Shown here in pieces: positions 1 to 8,744 of a stretch of 35,471 nucleotides of DNA. The translations under genes and the position numbers were made by a program. Position 1 is the first letter of the stretch, and every line of letters begins with the position of its first letter. The DNA comes from Oligoflexia bacterium (GTDB taxonomy: Bacteria; Bdellovibrionota; UBA1018; CAIPTA01). The stretch is from assembly GCA_903867855.1 (NCBI GenBank), contig CAIPTA010000112.1, positions 1 to 35,471 of the forward strand. The letters run 5' to 3'. The notes beneath the pieces are model-generated. The model did no database searches and had not been told where the DNA came from. It was given only the letters and a program-made list of their open reading frames with translations.

Positions 1-103
1 AACTGTCTCCTTAAGGATTTTTTGTAGTTTTTATACGCTTATTTACAAATAATGGGAGACAAATTCGCTCTGCATGCCGAATTTTATCCGCCAGGCGTGT
101 AAA

Positions 104-877
104 CTATTTTCGTATAGTCCAAAAATCTTGGGCTAAATGAAGATTATCTATATAAGCATAAGGCATAACAAAATATCCCTTCATGCCCCAATCGGCGCCC
201 CAGCTATTACGGACGATAATACCCTTGGCCTCATCGTCGTAACCAACGGCTAATACAGCGTGTCCGCCCATAACTTTTTCGCCAGCAGCCGGCATCGGCA
301 TTACGCCAGTTTTTGCTACCTGCGCACTCTCAAAGGATTCATAGACAGTAAAACCAAAGACCACAGGATAACCTTCGGCTAGACTAGATTTCATCTGTGC
401 GAGACTCGTAACCCGCAAATACTCCGTAATACAATGATCAGACGCTTCTTTATACGCCCCGGGAGTTGGCCTTTTTGTTAATAGGTTTGCTTGGTATTTC
501 CAGGCGGCTTCCCGGCATACTCCAGTTTTCGTTAATACTTTAACTCCATCACGAATTCTGGCTCCGGCATCTTGGTCAACGGTACCCTCTATGGCGCGCT
601 CATTATAATAGATAAATAGGCGACTCGCGGGCTCATAATTGCCTGGGATAAAAATCTCAGGACCATTCTTGGCGCCAAGCTCTTTCATTTCCAAAAAACC
701 AAATGCTCCTGCGAGCGCGTTTCCAGTGCAAATGCCGATTTGACCCTGGTTCACAATCGGCGGACAATGCGCCCGTAAATCAACTTTTGTGGGAGCACCT
801 CGAAGGTAGGTAACAGAATAATAGTGATCGCGAAAATCAGGCAGATCGGGAATCCAGTTATATTTACGATTTTTCAT
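104..877 (-). CDS. Papain-family (C1) cysteine peptidase, apparently cytoplasmic
   Basis: This is a 257-residue papain-fold protein. The catalytic set is visible: oxyanion Gln44 and nucleophile Cys50 in NQGQIGICTG, His206 in GGHAVLAVGYDD, and Asn224 in VRNSWGADWG. The usual GSCWAF around the cysteine is replaced by GICTGNA. There is no signal peptide and no propeptide; the mature-type N-terminus (WIPDLPDFRDH) comes at once, as in many bacterial intracellular C1-like proteins. I chose the ATG at 877 because GGAGAG lies 6 nt upstream; a TTG at 889 would place that ribosome site inside the gene. The start overlaps the end of the upstream chalcone-isomerase-like gene by 14 nt, so the two are probably translated together. 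The substrate is unknown. Family assignment is firm; the cytoplasmic location is inferred. Confidence 0.9.
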   Translation of the reverse strand: MKNRKYNWIPDLPDFRDHYYSVTYLRGAPTKVDLRAHCPPIVNQGQIGICTGNALAGAFGFLEMKELGAKNGPEIFIPGNYEPASRLFIYYNERAIEGTVDQDAGARIRDGVKVLTKTGVCREAAWKYQANLLTKRPTPGAYKEASDHCITEYLRVTSLAQMKSSLAEGYPVVFGFTVYESFESAQVAKTGVMPMPAAGEKVMGGHAVLAVGYDDEAKGIIVRNSWGADWGMKGYFVMPYAYIDNLHLAQDFWTIRK

Positions 878-1514
878 TCTTCTCTCCAATCAATGATTTT
901 TTCAGCTCCGCGAGACCATCATCTGCGCTCTCCCCCAGCCAAATACTAAAAATTTGCCGGATAAATCCGGGAGCACCGATCACGGTGCTGGCTTTGCCTT
1001 TGGAGTTTTCAAAAGTGATTGCTTCCTTGCCGCCCTCTAGGTGTTCTCCAATAATCGCAAAAAAGGCACCCTCACGAATATCTCCCGCCGCCATCACCGC
1101 ATCCATAAATCCACGAATGTCAGCATTGGTGATATCTACCTTATTGGCTAATAGCCCCTCTCGAAATGAGGCGCGAATTTTCGATTCTTCTACATCGCGG
1201 AGAAAGGAGAGCTTCATCGCCACCACTTTTTCGCCATCCAATGAACTAAGTGCTCCCGCCACGGTATGAGTAAATTTTGTTTGATCCGTAGCGAATAGTT
1301 CAGCCACATAGACTTTCGCATTCACCACAAATACGTGCTTTATTCGAATTCCATAACCGACCGGACTAAGTGAAAAACTTCGATCTGCAATTTTCGCCTG
1401 TACCGAATCCGCGAGCTTCACGGAGTGAAAGCTGCTTGCGCCAGGGTGCGCATCAAATTGAGCGAGCGCCGCTCCGGAGCTTAACGCCAGCGCTAACCAT
1501 AAAAGACTCTGCAT
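864..1514 (-). CDS. Exported chalcone isomerase-like domain protein
   Basis: The 216-residue product begins with a typical Sec signal peptide (MQSLLWLALALSSGAALA, likely cleaved before Gln19). The rest resembles the bacterial chalcone-isomerase-like family: a VGYGIRIKHVFVVNAKVYVAELF strand block in the first third and a closing segment with IFSIWLG and LKKSLIG. These bacterial proteins are not known to act on chalcones; a role in binding a small or lipidic ligand in the periplasm is often supposed but unproven. GGGAGAA lies just upstream of the ATG. The gene is first of a two-gene minus-strand unit with the papain-like protein. Pairing an exported protein with a leaderless protease is unexplained. 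Confidence 0.8.
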   Translation of the reverse strand: MQSLLWLALALSSGAALAQFDAHPGASSFHSVKLADSVQAKIADRSFSLSPVGYGIRIKHVFVVNAKVYVAELFATDQTKFTHTVAGALSSLDGEKVVAMKLSFLRDVEESKIRASFREGLLANKVDITNADIRGFMDAVMAAGDIREGAFFAIIGEHLEGGKEAITFENSKGKASTVIGAPGFIRQIFSIWLGESADDGLAELKKSLIGEKNEKS

Positions 1515-1603
1515 AGTAGAAATTCTCCCGATAAATTGAGCTATAGTTTTTCAAAATAATCTCGAAATTTCAAATACTTAAGCGAAGTCATCCTATTTAA
1601 TAC

Positions 1604-1632
1604 TTGACTATTACAATCCACAAATGTATTGT
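1604..1632 (+). promoter_or_regulatory. Candidate sigma70-type promoter of the small gene at 1663
   Basis: TTGACT (1604-1609) and TATTGT (1627-1632) are separated by exactly 17 nt and resemble -35 and -10 boxes. Transcription would start near 1639, downstream of the ATG at 1624, which favours the in-frame ATG at 1663 as the true start. This was read by eye. Confidence 0.45.
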
Positions 1633-1662
1633 GCTGCCTGCCCAGAGGACACGAGAAAATTT

Positions 1663-1977
1663 ATGAGCGAAAACATTGTTTCACTAAAAGCATATAAAAC
1701 CCTAAAAGAATGCCACAAGCTCTTTGAAGGCTATAAAACTCGTTTGGGTAAAATGGAAAAGGCAGATCTGCTCATGGAGCTGGATCGCTATCGCCAAGAG
1801 GCCGTGCGCTACCCCCACCACCTGCTAACAGTAGTGAAGGGCGAAATCTTAATGGGCGAATTACGCAGCAAATCCCTCACCACCGAGCTGAAAAACTTCG
1901 CTCAGAGTGAGGAACGCCGCCTCAAAGTAGAACTCTACCAGCGCCTCCATGAGGGCTGGACCAATCAAAAACACTAG
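1663..1977 (+). CDS. Small hypothetical helical protein
   Basis: The product is 104 residues, starting MSENIVSLKAYKTLKE, rich in Lys, Glu and Leu, and probably almost entirely alpha-helical; it has no signal peptide or membrane segment. I do not recognise the family. An ATG 39 nt upstream (1624) is also in frame, but the candidate promoter would start transcription after it, and GAGA/AGAGGA sequences precede the ATG at 1663. The stop codon overlaps the stop of the convergent phoH gene through the palindrome CTAG at 1974-1977. Composition resembles its neighbours. Function is unknown. Confidence 0.65.
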   Translation: MSENIVSLKAYKTLKECHKLFEGYKTRLGKMEKADLLMELDRYRQEAVRYPHHLLTVVKGEILMGELRSKSLTTELKNFAQSEERRLKVELYQRLHEGWTNQKH

Positions 1978-3317
1978 TGCATTAACTGGGTAGCAAGCTC
2001 GGAAAGCTTGGAACGCTCTCCTTTTACCATGCTCACGTGGCCAGCAATCGGCTCGTTCTTAAAACACTCCACCACATAGGCAAGACCGTTGTTCATGCTA
2101 TCAAGGTATGGAGAATCGATCTGCATCGTATCCCCTGTCAGCACTATTTTTGTGCCTTCACCGGCACGGGTGATGATGGTTTTGATTTCGTGGGGAGTAA
2201 GGTTTTGTGCTTCATCCACAATCATGAACTGGCTGGGAATCGAACGACCACGAATATAGGTGAGCGGTTCAATACTGAGCAATCCCTGATTCATGAGTTC
2301 CTGACTTCCCTTACCAGCGCCGCGACGGCTCGTTTTCGACACCGCGCTCACACCGAAGAGGAAATCAATATTATCGAAGATCGGCTGCATATAAGGATTT
2401 AGCTTTTCTTCGATCGTACCTGGGAGATAACCAATATCGTGCCCCATCGGCATAACTGGGCGACTCACCAGCAAGCGAGAGTAAAGCCCCTCGTCTACGG
2501 TTTTTGCGAGTCCAGCGGCAATCGCCAAAAGCGTTTTTCCAGTTCCAGCTTTACCCACGAGGCTAACGAGCTTGATCTCATCATTTAGGAGAAGATCAAT
2601 CGCAAACGCCTGCTCTGCGTTTCTAGGAAATACTCCCCACAAACCCTCCGCTGGCTTGAACACTGGGATCAGGCAATTCTGCAAAGAATCGTAGCGGCCG
2701 ATCGCCGTATGGTTTGGATTCGCTTCATCCTTGATGAAGATAAATTGGTTCGGATGCAAGCGATGGTTTGCATTGTCGAAGGGCAAGCGCTTCTTCGCGT
2801 AGAATTCATCGATGCTCTGGCCAGGCACGGAAACCGTCGCCGTCCCGGTATAGATATCTTCCACTTCAAACTTAGACGGCTCGTAATCCTCTGCTCCAAC
2901 ACCGCAGGCATCGGCCTTAATACGGAGATTGATATCTTTGGAGATAAAGAAAACTTCTGCGTCTCTAAATTTCTTTTGGAATTTTTTTGCGAGTGCCAAC
3001 ATTTGATTGTCGGGCTTTTTCATATCGAGATCAGGAAGCTCTGCAATTTTTTCCGTGATTCCAATATCAACAAAGAGGCGCCCACCACTCTTCAGCGGAA
3101 CGCCTTGAGAGAGTGCTCCAGTCTTACGAAGCTCATCGATGATCCGGGAAAAGGTTCTTGCGTTACGACCATTTTCCGACATATCGCGCTTAAAATTATC
3201 TACTTCTTCAATCATTACTATCGGAATCACCACATCGTGCTCTTCAAACTTGAAGATGGCATGGGGGTCAAATAGAACTACGTTAGTATCGATAATGAAA
3301 ATTTTCTTTTTTTCCAA
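1974..3317 (-). CDS. PhoH family ATPase with N-terminal PIN domain
   Basis: The product has 447 residues. The N-terminal ~140 form a PIN nuclease domain: IFIIDTNVV with Asp10, acidic residues around 37-40, Asp103 and Asp128. The C-terminal half is a PhoH-type P-loop ATPase: Walker A GKAGTGKT at 255-262, Walker B FMIVDEAQN at 364-372, and a later TGD sensor motif. PIN-PhoH proteins of this type (PhoH2, YlaK-like) are described as RNA helicase/ribonucleases. It is the last gene of a minus-strand operon, 18 nt behind a GYF/PilZ gene, suggesting co-expression with c-di-GMP-linked proteins. All motifs look intact. Confidence 0.92.
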   Translation of the reverse strand: MEKKKIFIIDTNVVLFDPHAIFKFEEHDVVIPIVMIEEVDNFKRDMSENGRNARTFSRIIDELRKTGALSQGVPLKSGGRLFVDIGITEKIAELPDLDMKKPDNQMLALAKKFQKKFRDAEVFFISKDINLRIKADACGVGAEDYEPSKFEVEDIYTGTATVSVPGQSIDEFYAKKRLPFDNANHRLHPNQFIFIKDEANPNHTAIGRYDSLQNCLIPVFKPAEGLWGVFPRNAEQAFAIDLLLNDEIKLVSLVGKAGTGKTLLAIAAGLAKTVDEGLYSRLLVSRPVMPMGHDIGYLPGTIEEKLNPYMQPIFDNIDFLFGVSAVSKTSRRGAGKGSQELMNQGLLSIEPLTYIRGRSIPSQFMIVDEAQNLTPHEIKTIITRAGEGTKIVLTGDTMQIDSPYLDSMNNGLAYVVECFKNEPIAGHVSMVKGERSKLSELATQLMH

Positions 3318-3335
3318 GGATTGTGTCTCCGGTAT

Positions 3336-4676
3336 TTATGTTTTCGATTGCTCGCGCTTCATGGACTCCTGAATAAAGAACTCGATGGCCTCCTTATCGC
3401 CTGGTTTGAGATCCTGAAATTTAAGTGCATAGCCTGGTGGAATTTTTGGAATCTTTCCAATCACCAAGGAGGAACAGCTTATCGGCTGCTTAATAATCGC
3501 CGGTAGAATTTTCAACTCCACCACATCCCCCAAATTAAACTCCGCCTTTGCCACTTCCATCAAAATTCCGCCCGCACTGATATTGATGCAGGTACCAGCG
3601 ATAGGAGCTCCCTTATGGGTAATCTGAATTGGGGCCAAATAGGGAAGGCGCGGATGTCTGCGACGAATGAATATTTTTTGTTTTTCAATTCCGCCTTCAA
3701 CCACTGTCTCCACGGAATATTTCACATTGAACTCATACTGCTGAGCGATGCGAACGAAGCTCTTTGATCCAACCTTGGAAATTTTATCGTTCTTCGAAAC
3801 TTTTCCTTCCGCTAGGAACTTGGCAACATCCAAGAATTTGAAGGGACCGGAAACTAATTCAGAATTGGCCTGCTTTACCAGCCAAATTGGATCACTTGGG
3901 ATTTCGGCTGTTAAACCATCAAAATCATCGCTGCCTTCCTGACTTGCACTGGAGGCTTGAGTCACAGGTGGTATCGGCATCGCAGGCTTTGCTGGAGGCG
4001 GTGCCGGCATGGGAGGCTTTCGCATCTCTGGCGGAGGGCTTGGCTGCGCGGATAGACCAAGCACGGAAAAGGCCATTGTTGGCTCCTCTTCTTCGATGCC
4101 AGAATCAACAGCGAGTAAGATCGAAGAATCTTCCACTTCCACATGGGGAGCCAGGGCGCCTTGCGCGTTTGTGTGAATCTCACCCGAAGCCACTTCAGGC
4201 ACCAGCTCTTCTTCTTTCAATGGCGCCGGCGCACTAGCTACCTGAAAAACTGCCACTGGTGGAGGCGCAGGAGTATCAGTAGGCAAAACAGGCAAAGCCT
4301 CGCGAAGAATTTTCACCGAGGAAATTTGCCTCCACTCCTTATCACCATCCACATAAACCCAATGATGGCCGGCCAGTTCGCCTGCCTTTTCCTTCTCAAG
4401 AATTTCTCGTAAACTAAATGGACCGCACATCTGCTGATCATGCGACATGAAATACACAACTTTTTTTTCTGTCGGCAAACTCTGAGGTTTCTGCTCAAAG
4501 TGCGGCTTTATAAAAGGCAAATCCGCAACAACAGACCATTCGTTAGATTCAAAATTAAAGACAAAAGAGCCAGCAAAACAATGGCCACTCTCCAGCAGCT
4601 TTACGATGGCCTGTTCGGATTCGGCGGAGTGCTCTCCATCCTTAGCGCGCACGAGAAATTTCTTCACTTCACTCAT
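3336..4676 (-). CDS. Multi-GYF-like, PilZ domain protein (c-di-GMP effector candidate)
   Basis: The 446-residue product has a modular layout. Residues 74-120 form a GYF_2-like module (YFMSHDQQMCGPFS, Trp115), residues 264-312 a second (LVSGPFKFLDV), and residues 6-55 look like a degenerate third. A proline-rich, low-complexity linker (about 130-245) joins them. Residues 335-440 are a PilZ domain with RRHPR (Arg339, Arg343) and NISAGG (Asn365, Ser367, Gly370), matching the RxxxR and (D/N)xSxxG cyclic-di-GMP signature. There is no signal peptide. GYF-like modules usually bind peptides, so a c-di-GMP-controlled adaptor is a fair inference. It lies 10 nt after a sister gene of similar design and 18 nt before phoH. 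Confidence 0.85.
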   Translation of the reverse strand: MSEVKKFLVRAKDGEHSAESEQAIVKLLESGHCFAGSFVFNFESNEWSVVADLPFIKPHFEQKPQSLPTEKKVVYFMSHDQQMCGPFSLREILEKEKAGELAGHHWVYVDGDKEWRQISSVKILREALPVLPTDTPAPPPVAVFQVASAPAPLKEEELVPEVASGEIHTNAQGALAPHVEVEDSSILLAVDSGIEEEEPTMAFSVLGLSAQPSPPPEMRKPPMPAPPPAKPAMPIPPVTQASSASQEGSDDFDGLTAEIPSDPIWLVKQANSELVSGPFKFLDVAKFLAEGKVSKNDKISKVGSKSFVRIAQQYEFNVKYSVETVVEGGIEKQKIFIRRRHPRLPYLAPIQITHKGAPIAGTCINISAGGILMEVAKAEFNLGDVVELKILPAIIKQPISCSSLVIGKIPKIPPGYALKFQDLKPGDKEAIEFFIQESMKREQSKT

Positions 4677-4686
4677 CTCTTTCGCT

Positions 4687-5505
4687 TCAACCTGTAGAAC
4701 GGGGTGCTAACGACTCTGCATATTGTGCAATTCGCTTCCGGTCTTCTTCTTCAAGATATAAAAACTTCACAGAATAGCCAATTGGCTTAGTCTTAGAAAT
4801 CTGAGTAATCTCCGCGATACAATTAAAAGGCACACCAACACCACCTGGTGTGAAGTGGATCTTAATTCGATCACCCTTCGCGTGCGTTGCTTTACCCACC
4901 TCTAAAAATGCGCCGCCTTCAGAGATCGATTTTGCAGCTCCGAACACCACACTCTTTTCATCGTGAAGAATAACTTCACTTTGATACGGCACACGTGGAA
5001 AACGGCGCTGAATAAATACTTTGTCCACACCGAAATGCTTCATGTGGGTAAGGCGCTTCAACACAGTATCGGCAAATTCGGGGCACTGGCGGATACGCTG
5101 CCAATCATCAAAGCCCGGCTTCCAGGTGAAATCGTCTTGCGATGCCGCATTCGTTTGCAATAAACGCACGAGCTCCAAGTAACGATAGGGCCCAAACTTT
5201 GTATTATCCCGATATAGAAACCAAATGGCTTCATTCGAGATACCCATGCCTTCTTGGAAAACTTCTTCTCCATAGGCTTTCAATTCCGGCTTGGCTTTTT
5301 GTGCCTCCATCCCTGGAGGAGGATTCACGGGCGCGGGAAATTGATCCGCGAAATACACGGCCAACATCTGCCAAGCATTTTCATCGTGCCAAATAAAATC
5401 TGTGTAATTCAGTTTTTTTTGTTCTAACTGTTTTTGGATATGCGGAATAGGAAATGGGCCAGCCACATTTCCATCATGAAAAATAAAGTATTCGTTCTTC
5501 ACCAA
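4687..5505 (-). CDS. Two-GYF-like, PilZ domain protein with non-ATG start
   Basis: The 272-residue product is a shorter relative of the next gene: GYF_2-like modules at 5-50 (YFIFHDGNVAGPFP) and 94-140 (WFLYRDNTKFGPYR), then a PilZ domain from about 165 to 265. The RxxxR motif is present (RRFPR, Arg167 and Arg171), but the second motif reads SISEGG, with Ser193 where Asp or Asn is usual, so c-di-GMP binding may be altered. No ATG lies near the N-terminus. Adjacent TTG (5505) and GTG (5502) codons follow GGAGG by 6 and 9 nt; either may be the start. It leads the minus-strand operon and diverges from rpmF. Confidence 0.83.
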   Translation of the reverse strand: MVKNEYFIFHDGNVAGPFPIPHIQKQLEQKKLNYTDFIWHDENAWQMLAVYFADQFPAPVNPPPGMEAQKAKPELKAYGEEVFQEGMGISNEAIWFLYRDNTKFGPYRYLELVRLLQTNAASQDDFTWKPGFDDWQRIRQCPEFADTVLKRLTHMKHFGVDKVFIQRRFPRVPYQSEVILHDEKSVVFGAAKSISEGGAFLEVGKATHAKGDRIKIHFTPGGVGVPFNCIAEITQISKTKPIGYSVKFLYLEEEDRKRIAQYAESLAPRSTG

Positions 5506-5689
5506 GGGGAACCTCCGTGCTCAACCCGGTATCTTCCTTAAAATAGTAACGAACTGTATGAATTCGAGCAAGAAACTACAGTAATTTCGATATGTTCATC
5601 GCATTAAAGCGCCGAATTCGACAGAAATCGAAGTAAGCCGCGAAAAGAACTAGCATTTCTATAAATTCTTTACTAATGTCACCCCCACT

Positions 5690-5884
5690 ATGGCAGTACC
5701 TAAGAAAAGACAAACTCGTTCCCGCCGAGACATGCGGCGTTTTTCCAGCGCATATCGCTTACACGCAGTGAACTCCGTTCAGTGCGCTCATTGCAATGCC
5801 CCCTCACTCCCTCACCGTGTATGTGGTGACTGTGGTTTTTATAATGGCAAGCAAGTAGCCGCAGCGAAAAGCGTAGAAGCGTAA
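5690..5884 (+). CDS. rpmF: Ribosomal protein L32 (bL32)
   Basis: The 64-residue protein has the full L32 pattern: MAVPKKRQTRSRRDMRR at the N-terminus and a zinc ribbon formed by CAHC and CGDC. It is therefore the zinc-binding (C+) form. It opens the classic rpmF-plsX-fab cluster. There is no recognisable Shine-Dalgarno sequence: the bases before the ATG are C-rich (CACCCCCACT). An AT-rich TATAAA at 5660-5665 could be a -10 element, but no good -35 box was found. The 184-nt gap 5506-5689 must hold both this promoter and that of the divergent PilZ operon. Confidence 0.95.
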   Translation: MAVPKKRQTRSRRDMRRFSSAYRLHAVNSVQCAHCNAPSLPHRVCGDCGFYNGKQVAAAKSVEA

Positions 5885-5905
5885 GAAAACGCATCTCCAC
5901 TCTGA

Positions 5906-6985
5906 ATGGAATCTAGACTGGCAACAGTATACCTGGACGCCATGGGAGGCGATCACGCCCCAAAGGTGAATGTGAAAGGAGCCGTCCTCGTTGCAGAGGA
6001 ACGTGCCGACATTCACGTGGTTCTCGTTGGAGATGAAGCAAAGCTTCGTCCGCTACTAGAGACAGAACTCCAGAAATCGCGAAAGTCACGACGAGAGCTT
6101 ATCTCGATTCATCACACAGCTGAATTCATTGAAATGGACGATCATCCTGCGCAGGCGGTTCGTCAAAAAAAAGACGCCTCCCTCAATGTGGCCATGCGGC
6201 TTGCTGCTCAGAATGAACGTTCCGCGTTTTTGAGTGCGGGCAATTCCGGCGCTGCCTTAGCTTCCGCCATCATGTATATGAAACGCATCGAAGGAGTGGA
6301 ACGCCCTGCAATTGCAGCCCCACTCCCCACCACGCGTGGATTTCTACTCCTATTAGACGCTGGCGCCAATACCCAATGCAAACCCTCGCACCTAGTTCAA
6401 TTTGCCTTATTGGGCTCGGGCTATTACCGAGTGCTCTTCCCCGGCAGCCAAGGATCCGTGGGAGTTTTATCCAACGGCGCAGAAGATACCAAGGGCACCG
6501 ACCTCACTCGCGCCGCCAATGAACAGCTCAAAATTCTCCAGGAAAAAAATATTTTTCCTCCTGATACCTATCGCGGCTATGTAGAAGGCGGACGCCTCTT
6601 TCACGGAAATGTGGATGTGGTGGTTTGCGATGGATTCACGGGCAATCTAGTATTGAAAAGCCTAGAAGGGCTTTCCAAAGCCGTGATCGATATGCTGAAA
6701 AAAGAGATCAAGAGCGATTGGCTCGCGATGATCGGCGCTTTCTTCGCCATGAGAGTTTTAAAATCTCTCAGGAAGCGCACCGACTATGCGGAAGTAGGCT
6801 CAGCGCCTTTAATAGGCGTGAACGGCCACGCTTTTATTTCCCACGGTCGATCTAATCCACGCGCCATAAAAAATGGCATCCTTCGCGCCGCCGAAAGTGC
6901 TAAAACCGATTTACCCAATGTATTACGAAAAATAATTCAAGAGGCCGAGCTGGCTGCGCCTACTGAAAAAAAGGAAGAAGCATGA
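5906..6985 (+). CDS. plsX: Phosphate acyltransferase PlsX
   Basis: At 359 residues this is close to the usual PlsX length. The signature VYLDAMGGDHAP stands at the N-terminus, with SAGNSGA, LLLDAGAN and VVCDGFTGN further on. PlsX converts acyl-ACP to acyl phosphate, the donor for PlsY in bacterial phospholipid synthesis, as a peripheral membrane enzyme. The last four bases overlap the fabH start (ATGA at 6982-6985). No good ribosome site precedes the ATG, only 21 nt after rpmF, so translation probably depends on coupling. Confidence 0.96.
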   Translation: MESRLATVYLDAMGGDHAPKVNVKGAVLVAEERADIHVVLVGDEAKLRPLLETELQKSRKSRRELISIHHTAEFIEMDDHPAQAVRQKKDASLNVAMRLAAQNERSAFLSAGNSGAALASAIMYMKRIEGVERPAIAAPLPTTRGFLLLLDAGANTQCKPSHLVQFALLGSGYYRVLFPGSQGSVGVLSNGAEDTKGTDLTRAANEQLKILQEKNIFPPDTYRGYVEGGRLFHGNVDVVVCDGFTGNLVLKSLEGLSKAVIDMLKKEIKSDWLAMIGAFFAMRVLKSLRKRTDYAEVGSAPLIGVNGHAFISHGRSNPRAIKNGILRAAESAKTDLPNVLRKIIQEAELAAPTEKKEEA

Positions 6986-7986
6986 AATCCAATACTACAA
7001 TACGGGCAAAAATTAGCGCTCTTGGTTCTGGATTTCCAGATAATATAGTTACGAATAAAGATCTAGAAAAATTCGTGGACACTTCCGACCAATGGATCAG
7101 TGAACGTACTGGTATCCGCGAACGAAGAAGACTTCTAGACGGCGAAAATAATTCTGATATTGGCGCGAAAGCAGCCCTAGCTGCGCTAGAGTCGGCAGGG
7201 AAGACAGCGGCCGATATAGACCTCATCATTGGTTGCACCAATACCCCGGATCGCTGGATGCCATCCATGGCCGCCATGGTACAAGCAAAAATTGGAGCCA
7301 CGGAGAAATGCGCTGCCTATGATATAGTTACAGCTTGCGCTGGCTGGTTAGCTGGAATGCAGATTGCGAATGCCTTCATTCGCTCTGGGCAATATGAAAA
7401 CATTTTGGTGGTTGGCAGCGAAGCGCTCACTCGCTTTGTGAACTGGAAAGATCGCGGCACCTGTGTGCTCTTCGGCGATGGCGCCGGTGCGGCACTTGTA
7501 ACTCGCGCTTCCGCAAATGAAAAAAGTGAAATCATCGATATGCGAGTGCGCTCCGATGGTCGCTATGGCGATATTCTAGATATGCCTGGTGCAGGCAGCA
7601 GAATGCCTACCAGCCAAACCGTGATCGATGGTGGCCTCCAGTATATTCACATGAACGGCCAAGAAATTTTTAAACATGCCGTACGCAATATGACATCGAT
7701 TTGTGAGGAAATTCTCGAAGCGCACAGATTAACCATCAACGATATTGATTGGTTCATTCCGCACCAAGCGAATATTCGTATTATCGATGCAGTGGGGAAA
7801 AAGCTTGGCGCCCCAACCGAAAAAGTGGCGCTTAACGTGCACAAATATGGCAATACCAGCACCGCCACAATTCCAACCTGCTTCGATGAATATGCAGAAA
7901 CGGGAAAAATCAAACGAGGCGATTTAGTGTTAATGACTAGCTTCGGCGGCGGGCTCACCTGGGCTGGCGGCCTCGTGCGTTGGTAG
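6982..7986 (+). CDS. fabH: Beta-ketoacyl-ACP synthase III
   Basis: The 334-residue KAS III has its triad: Cys119 in VTACAGW, His261 in FIPHQANIR, and Asn291 in KYGNTST. It condenses acetyl-CoA (or another short acyl-CoA) with malonyl-ACP to start fatty-acid synthesis. The N-terminal SGFPDNIVTN and SDQWISERTGIRER are typical. The start is fixed by the 4-nt ATGA overlap with plsX. In many proteobacteria fabD follows; here fabG follows directly. Confidence 0.96.
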   Translation: MKSNTTIRAKISALGSGFPDNIVTNKDLEKFVDTSDQWISERTGIRERRRLLDGENNSDIGAKAALAALESAGKTAADIDLIIGCTNTPDRWMPSMAAMVQAKIGATEKCAAYDIVTACAGWLAGMQIANAFIRSGQYENILVVGSEALTRFVNWKDRGTCVLFGDGAGAALVTRASANEKSEIIDMRVRSDGRYGDILDMPGAGSRMPTSQTVIDGGLQYIHMNGQEIFKHAVRNMTSICEEILEAHRLTINDIDWFIPHQANIRIIDAVGKKLGAPTEKVALNVHKYGNTSTATIPTCFDEYAETGKIKRGDLVLMTSFGGGLTWAGGLVRW

Positions 7987-7994
7987 GAGATATC

Positions 7995-8744
7995 ATGAAA
8001 GTTCTTCAAGGAAAAAATGCGCTTGTTACTGGAGCCTCTCGCGGAATCGGAAGAGAAATAGCGCTCAGACTCGCGAATGCCGGCGCCTATGTGATTTTGA
8101 ATTGCACCACTCGCGGCGTAGAAAAAGCGGAAGCCGTGCTCGCAGAAATTCGTGCCCAAGGTGGCGATGGCGAAGTAAAAGCCTTTTCTGTATCCAGCAG
8201 CGCAGAAGTAGATGCAGCTGTTGACGCTTTATTGAAGAGTCGTGGCAATATCCATGTGCTCGTGAATAATGCAGGAATTGCTAAAGATTCTTTATTTATG
8301 CGCATGAAAGATGAGGAGTGGGACGATACGATCAATACTAACCTCAAAGGTGCCGCGCTATGCGCCCGCGCCTTAACCAGATCCATGATGAAGGCTCGGG
8401 AAGGCTCGATAATCAATCTTTCTAGTGTAGTTGGGCAAATGGGCAATGCCGGCCAGGCTGCCTATAGCGCGAGCAAAGCGGGCTTATTCGGCCTCACGAT
8501 GTCGCTCGCTAAAGAATTAGCCTCTCGTAATATTCGCGTGAATGCAGTGGCGCCCGGCTTTATAGATACCGAGATGACAGTCGATCTCCCTGCCACGGCG
8601 AAGGAAGAGATGTTAAAATCGATCCCCATGGGACGCATGGGAAGTGGCAAGGAAGTGGCGGAGGCAGTGCTCTGGCTTGCTTCTCCAGCTAGTTCCTATG
8701 TAACTGGCCAAACCTTGGCGATCAACGGTGGTATGTATATGTAA
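7995..8744 (+). CDS. fabG: 3-oxoacyl-ACP reductase
   Basis: This is a 249-residue short-chain dehydrogenase with the NADPH motif TGASRGIG (12-19), NNAG (91-94), and catalytic Ser144, Tyr157 and Lys161 (YSASK). The C-terminal VTGQTLAINGGMYM is characteristic of FabG. It reduces 3-oxoacyl-ACP in the elongation cycle. I start it at the ATG at 7995, preceded by AGGAGA; an in-frame TTG at 7980 would put that ribosome site inside the gene. It lies 8 nt after fabH. Confidence 0.95.
   Translation: MKVLQGKNALVTGASRGIGREIALRLANAGAYVILNCTTRGVEKAEAVLAEIRAQGGDGEVKAFSVSSSAEVDAAVDALLKSRGNIHVLVNNAGIAKDSLFMRMKDEEWDDTINTNLKGAALCARALTRSMMKAREGSIINLSSVVGQMGNAGQAAYSASKAGLFGLTMSLAKELASRNIRVNAVAPGFIDTEMTVDLPATAKEEMLKSIPMGRMGSGKEVAEAVLWLASPASSYVTGQTLAINGGMYM

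Noticed and set aside
4..61. 7-bp inverted repeat TGTCTCC/GGAGACA with a 44-nt AT-rich spacer
   Set aside because: Arms are short and far apart, with no T-run or second copy; no firm reading as a terminator or element end. Nothing else is seen in positions 1-103.
2709..3275. 188-codon plus-strand frame inside phoH
   Set aside because: It is antisense to the conserved PIN-PhoH gene, lacks family features and is explained by the codon bias of the real gene.
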